Positions 30,228-39,395 of a DNA stretch of 42,119 nucleotides are shown piece after piece; within the stretch, counting starts at the first letter, position 1, and every line of letters starts with the position of its first letter. Origin of the DNA: Roridomyces roridus (lineage: Eukaryota; Basidiomycota; Agaricomycetes; Agaricales; Mycenaceae); NCBI GenBank assembly GCA_029378245.1, contig JARKIF010000250.1, positions 1 to 42,119 of the forward strand. Direction: 5' to 3'. The position numbers and the translations under genes are program-made. The notes beneath the pieces are model-generated. The model made no database searches. It had not been told where the DNA came from and was given only the letters and a program-made list of their open reading frames with translations.

Positions 30228-31499
30228 ATGCTCCTCGTCTCACTCTTCGCGTCGTCCGCGCTCCTCTTCGCCTCTGCCTCAGTTCTCCGTGCACCTCGCA
30301 CGAGTGGAGTGCATCTAGCTGTGAGCCCTCAATGCGGGACACTCGCAAGTGGGGTGCCCGCCGACGTCAATGTGGGGTTGAAGCCATTGAAGGAGTACAA
30401 GAATATAGTCGCTTTTGGTGGTACGTCCGGCAATACACAACATTCTGCCGAATTTAAGTATATCTCTGGACCGCGCAGATTCGTACACCGGTGGATCGAC
30501 GAATGGACCTACGTGGGTTCAGAACCTGGCGACTTCTGCTGGTGCCACCTTGATCAACTACGCGGTGAGTTATCTCGACAGTGGAACCGGAATCAGATGA
30601 ACTCACTCACTAACCCAAGGCAACCGGCGCCGTCGTCGACGTGGACCAATGGCCCGAGGTACCTGCCGTCCAAGCACACACTTCGGTCGATTTTATCAAT
30701 CAAGGTGCGGTTCTATCGAGCCCAGTTTGTATTTTGAATCTTGATTGAGATTCAACGAAATATAGCCAACGGGCTCATGTACGGCTCGCAAGAAAAGTTG
30801 GACCCATCTACGACGTTGTATGTCATCTTCCTGGGCATCGGGTGAGTCTTCTTCTTCCTTTAAGTGGGCATGGAACTCAACTGTGGATAGGGATTATGCG
30901 GAAGCTGTCGGTCAGGAATTGGTTTGCTTGCAAAACAACAGTCAGACTCACCCACTTTATAGCAACTAACAGCACAACTTCAAGTCTGGACCAAATCGCC
31001 GGCGTCCTCCTCTATGTATCTCGAACAATCAACTGTAATCACCCAACACTAATCTGTCTCCCTAGACGCTACTGGGACTAGTCTCCTCCCCAGTCAGTTT
31101 CGCCAACGACATCCTCCTCATCGACAACTACGGACTGGGCCTCACCTCTCCCCTCGGCGACACATTCAAAACCTACCTCTTCGAAGCACTCGGCACAGGG
31201 CGGCGCTCCTACGGATGGAACGTCGGTTTTGCTTCCCTCAATTCTATATGGGAGGGCGTGCTGTATGATGGGGCGACGGGGTATGAGGCGTTTGGGTATA
31301 CGAGTCCTGGGGTTTGTGATGAGAGTTGTGCGGAGCCGGGGAGTACGTTTTATTGGACGGCTGGGTGTGTGCTTTTTCTTCTTCTTATTTTGGTGAGGAG
31401 AGAGATGATCTTTGATTCAGGAACCCGTCGGCGGCTACGCATGCTATTATGGCCGAGTATGTCGAGGAGGTGCTCACGCAGTGCCAGTCGTCGACATGA
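30228..31499 (+). CDS. Secreted SGNH/GDSL-type hydrolase
   Basis: The start at 30228 gives a signal peptide (MLLVSLFASSALLFASASV). Block I is completed across an intron (30420-30480) as NIVAFGDSYTGGSTNGPTW, with the catalytic Ser in GDSY. YVIFLGIGDY (about 30820-30890) sits where block III, normally GxND, is expected. Downstream are FANDILLIDNYGLGLTSPLG and a C-terminal NPSAATHAIMAEYVEEVL, whose His would complete the catalytic site; the expected Asp two or three residues before is not obvious. Length (about 310 residues) and features fit fungal carbohydrate-esterase-like SGNH proteins. Splicing between about 30910 and 31090 is unresolved: the conserved frames on either side do not join in phase with the introns I can see. 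Extracellular esterase is inferred; substrate unknown. Confidence 0.75.
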
Positions 31500-32065
31500 T
31501 CCAATGTTTCTTTTTTGTACTAGGCAATGTATTCTTAGTCCAAATTCCGAATGTATGTTGATTATTGAGGCGTCGAGAGGTCCCTCTCCTGTTGAACCTT
31601 GAACGTTTGAACCTTGAACGCATAAATGTGGCGTTGTTTAGTATACATGGTACAAGCGCAACCGAACCGATGGCAGTTGTTGGCAAACCTCCGAAACTGA
31701 TCCATCAAGTCAACGCATATGCACTGGCAGGATCCGCGTCGCTTCCTTCCGTTAGATCTTTCATCGTCTCAAGTCGCGATTCTGGGGTCGAATGCAATAC
31801 CCTCCTTGGTCAGAGGCCGCTAGAAATTTTGAAAGTTCGACCTCCAATGACCTCGTAGCTCGGAACGCGCCCCAACGCGCCCCGGAGCTGCGATTGCTGT
31901 CAGCACCGCCCAAATAAACTCAATGATTCAAATCCGCGACATGAGAGAGTCTCACGATCCACAGAACAGCGCCGATATGCACGCTTAAATTGGCGGTGCA
32001 TCTCCAGGGGGTAGCCATATATCAGCGCTCACCGCCGGCGGTCGCGGCAGCCACCCCACCCTCCC
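31500..32065. other. Intergenic stretch between the SGNH and FAD monooxygenase genes
   Basis: No gene found. A short tandem repeat (TTGAACCTTGAACGTTTGAACCTTGAACG, two and a half units) lies at about 31595-31620; both neighbours are plus strand. Confidence 0.4.
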
Positions 32066-33416
32066 ATGTCCATGCCCAACTCTGATCCCCCTCCACTCCC
32101 TCCGTCCATCGAGGTATGTATCGTCGGCGCCGGACCAAGTGGCTTGGCTTGTGCGCTGGGGCTGGCGGCGCGCCAAGTCCCGTTCGTCATTGTCGATGGC
32201 TTGGCTGAGGGACAGACCACCTCGCGCGCTATAGTCGTATTCCCGGGGACGCTCGAGGTGAGTTGCATTTCCCTCCCCATTGGCTTGACAGTAACACCCC
32301 CCATAGGCCGTCGGTGCGCTTCACCCGCAGGTTGCAGAGGATATCATGGCGACTGGCGTCTGCGGCAACTCGCTCCGTGCCTTTGACCGGCACGGTCAAC
32401 CAGTATTCCACATCCCACTCACAAATCTCAAGACCAACTACCCCTTTGGAATGTTCATGGGACAGCACACGGTAGAGGAAGCCATGCGTGCGGGCGTCTA
32501 CCGCAGCGGGTCCACTATCCACTTTGGCAAACGCATGGAAGCGATCAAGGAGGTGGACGGCGGCGCGCAGTACGAGCTGCTGTTCGAGTCTGGGGAGAAG
32601 CTGCGCGCGCGATACGTCGTGGCCGCAGACGGAGCAAAGTCCTTCCTTCGTTCATTCGCCGGTATCACCTTCCGCGACCCTTACACGAAAAAGGAGGCAG
32701 TGCCGGGCCCGGGTGACTCCAATTTTGTCGTCGCAGACATTGTGTACGAGAAACCGACGGACAACGTGACGCGGGATGGGCTGCAGCTGAATATCGGAGA
32801 CGACGGATTCGTGCTTACGGGCCCGATGAAGGACGCGGTAGATCCGGAGCGCCATCTCTTCAGATTGTACGTCGGCATGACGGGCACACCGCCACGGAAC
32901 CCCGACCTAGCCTTCCTGCAGGGCATCCTGGACAAACGGGGCCCCGGCTCGCAGATGACACCACCCAACGTGCCGAGGATCGCAAAAGTGCTGCATGCGG
33001 CACGATTCCGCACACGGCCGGCGTTGGCGGATTCGTACCTGCACAAGACCAAGGGAGGGGCTTACATACTCCTTGCGGGCGATGCTGCCCACACGCACGG
33101 GCCAGCGGGCGGGCAGGGCATGAATCTCGGCATTTGCGACGGGAGTGCCCTGGCCCTCGCTATCGACAGGCACCGGACAGCCAGTCTGATGAAGGAAGAT
33201 GCTGGGCACATTCTGGAATCGTACGCCAAGACGCGGAGGGAGGTCGGCTTTGGAGTGATTGATATGGTCCAGTTTATGAGCAAGCTGGAGGCGGGGGGGC
33301 TGAGTTGGGCGCAGTGGTTCCGCGTCGTTGCTCTGCGCATATTTTCGCCGGTGCCGTTTGTGAGCAATTTGCTGGCGTGGAGTGTTAGTGGGCTTGGGAC
33401 TGCTACCAAGGCTTGA
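32066..33416 (+). CDS. FAD-dependent monooxygenase (UbiH/PHBH-like)
   Basis: Two exons (32066-32257 and 32307-33416) give 433 residues. FAD-binding GxGxxG: EVCIVGAGPSGLACALGLAA; DG motif: ARYVVAADGAKSFLRSFAG; GD motif: YILLAGDAAHTHGPAGGQGMN. The protein lacks the C-terminal thioredoxin-like domain of the phenol hydroxylase at 21834 and is over 200 residues shorter, so the two are not recent duplicates. A single-component aromatic or polyketide-type hydroxylase is expected; substrate unknown. The start Met at 32066 (MSMPNSDPPPLPPSIE) is the first in frame; a second Met two codons later could also serve. Next to methyltransferase and GST genes, it fits a tailoring function. Confidence 0.85.
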
Positions 33417-34054
33417 CGTGTTGTAGTATATATTCATGGTAATTTCGACTGGAAGGTCGTGGTCAAAGTCAAGCCATGATTTGATCCGGCTTGTTGAGCC
33501 TTGCTCTCTGCCACAAATCTTTCTGGACGACATGTAACTGGTGCAGCTGATTCTCGAGATAATGCACGGACGCAAATCGGATGTCAATGAATCATGTCTG
33601 GAAATCAACGTACCAAAAAAAATTCCTTCGTCTGCGGTCTGCGGTCTTGACATACCCCCACCTGTGTTTGTCTGCTTGAACCTGCCCAATTTCGCTAGGG
33701 CGGACACATGGTTCCTCGACGACCACCAGAAAAAACTCAAACTCGTCGGCGAAAAAAGGGCGAAAAAATCCTTCTGGCCTTGGAAGAAAAGGACTACCAA
33801 GATCACTCTGGATCTGGGAATACGAATACTACGACCGCAAGTACCGCATGCTCGGGAAGGAGTACTTTCCCGTTTCTGTGCCAGTCCGAGTCGTCCCCGC
33901 CGTCGTCAACATCTACCATTCAATTTCCGTCTCAAACAATGCTGAAAATTAATAGCTTGTGTGCGTCTTGCGCCTGAAGTCTGTATACTCAGCCCGCGAT
34001 TCATCACTTTCTAGCCAACCTGTTCCTCAATCATCAAGACTCGACGTAAATGCT
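33417..34054. other. Intergenic stretch with an unassigned small coding candidate
   Basis: At about 33813-33945 one frame reads WEYEYYDRKYRMLGKEYFPV, SVPVRVVPAVVNIYHSISV and ends SNNAEN, with strongly protein-like composition. Upstream, 33680-33800 in another frame reads FLDDHQKKLKLVGEKRAKKS. An alternative frame starting at 33708 (MVPRRPPEKTQTRRRKKG) covers the whole stretch. I do not recognise any of them. A small gene broken by one frame change is possible. Confidence 0.35.
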
Positions 34055-34867
34055 CTACACTTTGCACAAAATCTCGCCATGGAGCATAGTGAACCAAGCA
34101 TCGGCCTGGGCCCCCCAATCCCTCCATCCCTGCGACATGCTATACAGACCCTCCTGCGTCACGAACCCACGCTCGAGTGCGCTCTCGGCAAAGGAAGACG
34201 AAACAACACGCTCAGCCCACGACTCGCTGAACCAAGCAAGCTCCTCCGGCGTGGTATAACACCAAGTACTCGCCGTCGCAGTGACCTGCTCACGCTTCAA
34301 ACCAGCTTGCAGCGCCCAGGACAACAATCGACGTCCCGCATTCGGCTCGCCGCCATTGGATCGCCCGACCTTGTCGTGCGTCGTATGCCAGAGCTTGACG
34401 CCGTCGTTGGCCGGGAACCAAGTCATAGCGTCCAAATCCGTCTCGCGCACAGCGACGAAGCCTCCTTGTTTGGTGACACGGATCATCTCGCGCAGCGCCT
34501 TGATGGGCTCGGCGACGTGTTGGAGGACTTGGTGGGCGTGCACGACGTCAAAGGACGCGTCGGGGAAGTGCAGGGCGTGGGCGTCTGCGAGGGCATATGT
34601 GATGTTGTTGACGCCAGCCTGGACTGCGTCGTCACGGGCTTTTTGAAGCGTGTCTTCAGAAGAGGGTTCGACGCCGGTAGCGTGACCTTGTGGTACCAAT
34701 TTCGCGAGATCGAGGGTAATGGTGCCAGGGCCGCAACCAATGTCTAGGACGTGCATATCAGGTTTGAGCGAGGGCAGTAGATATGCGCATGAGTTCTGTG
34801 CCGTGCGCGACGAGTGCGAGCGCAAGACGGATTGGTGGTGACCGTGTGTGTATTGCTCGTTGGCCAT
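34055..34867 (-). CDS. Class I SAM-dependent methyltransferase (UbiE/COQ5-like fold)
   Basis: Single minus-strand exon, 270 residues from MANEQYTHGHHQSVLRSHSS. Motif I is HVLDIGCGPGTITLDLAKLV, then TGVEPSSE (acidic end of strand 2), YALADAHALHFPDASFDVVH (motif post I/II) and LREMIRVTKQGGFVAVRETD (motif III). This order is typical of UbiE-type methyltransferases. The longer frame extends 22 codons upstream, but the Met at 34867 begins the conserved Y-T-H-G-H leader, so I chose it. It is most likely a small-molecule O- or C-methyltransferase. It lies 58 bp downstream of the GST gene on the same strand. Confidence 0.85.
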   Translation of the reverse strand: MANEQYTHGHHQSVLRSHSSRTAQNSCAYLLPSLKPDMHVLDIGCGPGTITLDLAKLVPQGHATGVEPSSEDTLQKARDDAVQAGVNNITYALADAHALHFPDASFDVVHAHQVLQHVAEPIKALREMIRVTKQGGFVAVRETDLDAMTWFPANDGVKLWHTTHDKVGRSNGGEPNAGRRLLSWALQAGLKREQVTATASTWCYTTPEELAWFSESWAERVVSSSFAESALERGFVTQEGLYSMSQGWRDWGAQADAWFTMLHGEILCKV

Positions 34868-34925
34868 CGAAGAGAGGGGTTTCCTTATATAGAAGGGCCG
34901 GAATTCCGGCCATTGCACAGAATCT

Positions 34926-35779
34926 CTACACAATCACCTTATCATACTTCTCAAACGCCTTCCTGAGCCTACCCCATCTTCCACCGTGCCACCCCGCGAT
35001 ATCCTCCCACAGATCCTTCCCCAAAACAGTATTGGCCCAGCGCAAATACCCGACGACCGTGATATCAGCATAAGATATCGTATCCTCGCCCATAAAGTAC
35101 TCGCCCTTGCCCCCATTCTCATTCTTGCGGTACCACGCATCAATCTTCCCAAACCCAGCCTCAAACTCCTTCCACATTTCCACATGCGCCTCCCCAGTGG
35201 GAACGACGTCCTCCAAGCGCTTCCCGCCAAAAAGCGCCTCCCGAGTGCGCCGGAAGTACGCCTGGCTCACGGGGTTGACGATGCTAAGCGTCGCCGGGAG
35301 GGCGTACGTGTAGAGCGGGAGCAGCACAGCAGCGTGGGCGTCTATGAATGCATAGTGCAGCGCCGTCGTGCCTTTGGGGATGAGCACTGGGAGGGAGGAG
35401 GGGTACGTCACGTCTAGGTAGCGAGCGATTTCGATCGAGTCGGAGATGGCCGTGTCTGGATATTACATGAGGGCAGTATGGATGGATTAAAAGGCTGCTT
35501 ACTGGTAGCGGGGTCGTAGAGCACCGGGAGCGAATACCGAGTAGCGGAATCGCCGGTGGGCTTGGCACCAATTTTCTTGCACGTCGGCTCGATCTCGTGG
35601 TACTCGAGGAAAACCGTGCGGTGGGGGATACCCTTGACGTTCAGGGCATACCTAGATTTGTTCGTCAACGAAAGCAACAACAGGAAACCATGGACATACC
35701 TCGCTTTAGCGGTATTGGGAGAGAAAGTCTGCTCGGGGAGGCTGGAGGCGATGTCGTAGAGAATGAGAGAGCTCGACAT
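34926..35779 (-). CDS. Glutathione S-transferase, etherase-like (LigE-type) class
   Basis: Exons 35779-35700, 35651-35503 and 35455-34926 give 252 residues. The N-terminal thioredoxin domain has LILYDIASSLPEQTFSPNTA, then YALNVKGIPHRTVFLEYHEI, EPTCKKIGAKPTGDSATRYS, LPVLYDP and TAISDSIEIARYLD, the last being the SNAIL/TRAIL-like glutathione-binding turn (D-S). The 'EY-EIEP-CKKIGA-PT' run is what I know from fungal etherase-like GSTs. The helical C-domain ends YMGED-type sequence (EYFMGEDTISYADITVVGYL) and KAFEKYDKVIV. It may conjugate or cleave beta-aryl ethers or detoxify; the substrate is not shown by sequence. Confidence 0.85.
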
Positions 35780-36177
35780 GGTTTGCAAATTCAAGTGGAA
35801 TGAGGAAGAGCATCCATAGCTTGCCTTTTATACGATACTCGACCTACCCGTCCGTGACTACAGGAGCTTGAGTGAGTTGGTCAAGAGGCTTGGTCAAAAC
35901 ACCGCCCGAGTCAGGTGACGGATTTCAGAGCAAGGTCGCGAAGAGAAGAAGCACGACCGATTCTGATTGGTCCAGCGGCCGCGGATGCCCGAACACGTGA
36001 GGCGCAGTGAAAAGGTTTGTAAGTCGGGAAGGTCGTAGTCTCACGCACAGCGGGCAGGAGCGCGCGGACTGGAAGAACGGCTAGCAGGAATCGGACGTTA
36101 CGGTCAGAAGTGGAAGCAAATTAACCGGGTCCAAATGGCATTATAAATTAGATATCGTCCGCAAACAAACGCGTGAA
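35780..36177. other. Intergenic: GST promoter side and 3' side of the CAP59 gene
   Basis: No gene seen. TATACG at about 35830 on the plus strand (CGTATAAAAG on the minus strand) lies about 47 bp upstream of the GST start and could be its TATA box. Confidence 0.4.
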
Positions 36178-38045
36178 TCACCACCACTAGACACAATACG
36201 CATGAGTAGCTGGAACGAAAATCTCAAGTTCACACATACCGGATGACACTCTCCCCCATCCCAGTTCCACACCTTCTTCCGATCCCCAACAACCATCTTG
36301 GCAAACTGCATGCCACTCCCCCTCTCCCAATTCTTTATCCACCAATCCACCATCCAGTGCCTCGTAACATACTTGTACCACCAATAGTGCTTCCACTCGT
36401 AGCTGTTGATCACGCGCGGATTCACGTAGATGCGCTGCATGTCAAATTGCCTCCGAAGGTCGTATGGGAAGAGGAACGACTCGGAGGAGAAGCACTCCTT
36501 CTCTTCCGAGACGCGGAACTTGATCGGGGGCGTCTGCGCGGGCGTGAGGGAGGCATTTTGCGGGTACGTCGGGTGCGTTTCAGGAAGAGGACGGGAGAGT
36601 GGAGAAGTAGAGAGGCGGCCTGGTGTTCGGAGTGAAACGGGGAGTATGGGGTCTGCACGGAATGCAACGATGCCGTTCCAACAGGTGAAGACAGGCGCGG
36701 GTTCTTCTTCCATAACGGCGTCCATGCCCGCGTCTTCTAGGAAGTAGGGCCAAAGGGAGGAAACCAGGCGGCCTAAGCGGTCCCGTAGGACCCAAGCATC
36801 GTACATCCTGGTTTCCCTTAGAATTGGAGCAGTGAAAAGAAGGAGATTACTCACCCCCATCGCCCGAGGTCTAGTCCACAGACCATATCCCACTCCCCTT
36901 CCTTCGTTTTCAGCAGCTCTACAACAGATTCCGCCTCTATGAATATATCATTGCTGAACAATACAGTGTCGTAGCCGCCCTGCTCTACGAGCGGTGCAAG
37001 GGCGAGATTCCGGGTATCAGAGAGGAAACGGATGCGAGGCGTTGCAGTGGACATGTCTAATTTATCTGTGAGACCGAAAGGCAGCAATGCACGAGTATAG
37101 ACGTACCATCTGGCCGCACAATCGTCGAGTCACGCGTGCGGATGAGATTTTTTACGCCCATTTTATCCAGAGTGATCTTCCACTCGTCGAGCATTTCGGG
37201 GGTACCGTCCCCGCTGTTGGATTCCACAACGGAGATAAAGACATTGTCCGTGCCCAAGTATTGGATGACTTTATTGAACTCCCGTATCCAACGCGGTAGA
37301 ACCCCCATACTGTTATTGAGGATGACGGCAATGAAGACCTTGGCTACAAACTAGTGAGAACAATTTCAAGGATTAGTAGAAAACACACACATCCGTCGTG
37401 GTAGCCGCTTGGTTTAGGCACGCGTAGGGCCGTCTCGATGTCGGGTCTATACCGATAGTCTCCCGGCAATTCGTAGGTTTTGTACAGATACAGCCCGAAC
37501 AGCGCCATGGACGCGAAGATGCAGAACGCGACGGTTCGCAGGTAGTAGCGACCGAAAAGAATCTGGCGTAGACTGTGCGACCGGTGGCCTCGTTGGGTCG
37601 AGGCATTCGGGAGGTCGTCCATGGGAATCGACATTTCATAGTCAGCCCCACCACGTCTTCTCCGCGCAATACGCGGTAGAAGAAAGTCGCCAAATGCCCA
37701 TAGCACGACACCTGCGGCCATACACAAGCCCCATGTCGGTATGGTGGCCATTAGTATGACCAGTCGCGTCCGGGCAACGGGCCAAGCTGGCTCGAAGATG
37801 CCGTCGGCATAATCCCTCGTCCAGTCGGCAGCGAATTTTTTGTAGATGTTCCAGAAGAGCAGGGCCGGGAGTGTTATGAAGGCCGTCCTCCAGAGGAAGG
37901 AAAACGCGAAAGCCAGCAGCCAGACGATTGCTGCCAAAATGCGGTTGAAGGGTGGTCGTTTGCTGACAGAAACTAACCAGCCCAGGTATTGGTCTGCGCT
38001 TGGCCGTACGCTAGCATAGTTCATCTGCCGCCAGCCATTCTGCAT
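36178..38045 (-). CDS. CAP59-family glycosyltransferase (alpha-1,3-mannosyltransferase CMT1-like), type II membrane protein
   Basis: Exons 38045-37391, 37350-37107, 37064-36855, 36807-36240 and 36186-36178 splice in frame to 561 residues. Residues 1-190 hold several hydrophobic segments (ILAAIVWLLAFAFSFLWRTA, LVILMATIPTWGLCMAAGVV, TVAFCIFASMALFGLYLYKT), more than the usual single anchor. The catalytic region follows: KVFIAVILNNSMGVLPRWI, VFISVVESNSGDGTPEMLDE, LSDTRNLALAPL and DTVLFSNDIFIEAESVVELL, which are typical of the CAP59/CMT1 domain, then CWNGIVAFRADP. In Cryptococcus, members act on capsule glycans; in a mould, cell-wall or glycan mannosylation in the Golgi is inferred. The last exon is only 9 nt (Trp-Trp-stop). 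Confidence 0.8.
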
Positions 38046-38129
38046 GGGTGGATGGAGAGGAGGAGAATGAATTCATCGACAAAATGATCGGGCATGATCA
38101 CCCGCTCCCGCAGTAGCTTGGCAGCAGCC

Positions 38130-39242
38130 ATGTTGATCTCGGCTGGTTCCAACGCGCATGGCCAGCTTTCCAATGGGTCCCTCGACGATTCCCACTCTTT
38201 CTCTCCGTCCTCCTTCCATGGTTTTGAACCTGGCGTAATCCCAGGAAAACTGCTCGATCTCGTCTGTGGTGCAAATCATACAATTACCCTGCTCGAAATC
38301 AACGACCACCCAGAGTTGTGGGGATGCGGAGACGGCAGCTCTGGGCAGCTGGGACCGTCTTACACACGCGAGGACTCGACCATCTTCAAGCCTCTCGACC
38401 TGCTTCTCGAAAAGAACGGGTTCGCGGGCTACTTTCCGCGCTTGGTCTGTGCTTCATGGGAGACGACGTACATCGTGCTTTCGTCCCCAGACATGCCAGA
38501 CACACTCATCTCAATGGGCGCAAACGATTTCGGAGACCTCGGTATCGGTGCACAGAAAGTACCCGCAAAAGACTTTCACGTCGTGCATCCCACAGACCGT
38601 CCCTTTATCGTCGAGTCGCTCCTTGCAGGCCAACACCATGTCATCGCAAAGCTAACTACACCCTCTGAAACCCTCGTTGTCGGCTGGGGCACCTCACGCC
38701 ATGGCCAACTCGGAAACAACCTCGCCACCAAACCCTTCCTTTCCTCCCCCGAAATCATCATCCTACCAACACCCATATCATCCGCAGCCCTGGGCCACCA
38801 ACACACCGTCCTTCTCCACTCTTCCGGCACCCTCTCCGGTCTGGGCTCGAATCGAAAACACCAGCTCCAAGGCATCGGCGAATGTGCAGACATCAAGGGC
38901 GTAGCATGCACCTGGAACGGGACATTCCTCCTCACTCACGACCAACACATCCTCTCCGCAGGCCAACTCGGCCGCGAAACAACCACCGCTCTCGCTCACG
39001 TCAAGTTCCCCTTCACCAACGCGACGCATAGATTGACGAGAATCGCATGTGGGAGCGAGCACGTCCTCGCGTGCTTTGTCTTGCGCGATTCTTCCGAAGT
39101 ATGGGGTTGGGGCTGGAACGAGCACGGCAACCTGGGTATTGGGACGACAGAAGACGTGTGCGTCCCTGTGCGATTATGGTCGGGTCCGGGAGATGTAGGT
39201 ATTTGGGCGGGTTCTGGAACAAGTTGGATAGCTGTACAATAG
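38130..39242 (+). CDS. RCC1-repeat protein (ATS1-like)
   Basis: Single exon. The start at 38130 gives MLISAGSNAHGQLSNGS, placing the first repeat at the N-terminus as in yeast ATS1; an upstream in-frame ATG at 38094 would add 12 residues. RCC1 units are visible as LWGCGDGSSGQLG, ISMGANDFGDLGIG, VVGWGTSRHGQLGNN, GLGSNRKHQLQG and VWGWGWNEHGNLGIG, each preceded by a VCGANHTITL-like strand. This predicts a beta-propeller of about 370 residues with no other domain. RCC1 itself is a Ran exchange factor, but this short, diverged form is more like ATS1/DPH-pathway or tubulin-suppressor proteins, so GEF activity is not claimed. Its start is 84 bp (or 48 bp) from the CAP59 start on the other strand, so the two share a very short promoter. 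Confidence 0.8.
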   Translation: MLISAGSNAHGQLSNGSLDDSHSFSPSSFHGFEPGVIPGKLLDLVCGANHTITLLEINDHPELWGCGDGSSGQLGPSYTREDSTIFKPLDLLLEKNGFAGYFPRLVCASWETTYIVLSSPDMPDTLISMGANDFGDLGIGAQKVPAKDFHVVHPTDRPFIVESLLAGQHHVIAKLTTPSETLVVGWGTSRHGQLGNNLATKPFLSSPEIIILPTPISSAALGHQHTVLLHSSGTLSGLGSNRKHQLQGIGECADIKGVACTWNGTFLLTHDQHILSAGQLGRETTTALAHVKFPFTNATHRLTRIACGSEHVLACFVLRDSSEVWGWGWNEHGNLGIGTTEDVCVPVRLWSGPGDVGIWAGSGTSWIAVQ

Positions 39243-39395
39243 GTGAGGAAGAACGCATGTATATGTTACAGAGTCTATACAAGAAATTATAGAGATTTAG
39301 ATAACCGCGCTGTTAGATATTACGGGAAAGTTGCATCCAATCAAACGCACTGAAAAAAACCTTGAGCGGTTGGTCGACAAAAAGAACAAAAAAAA

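Noticed and set aside
21834..33416. The two FAD monooxygenases as tandem duplicates
   Set aside because: They differ by over 200 residues in length, one lacks the thioredoxin-like domain, and the sequence around the three FAD motifs is quite different.
34867..34933. Upstream start for the methyltransferase (22 extra residues)
   Set aside because: The extra residues do not resemble the family and the conserved N-terminal Y-T-H-G-H motif begins right after the Met at 34867.
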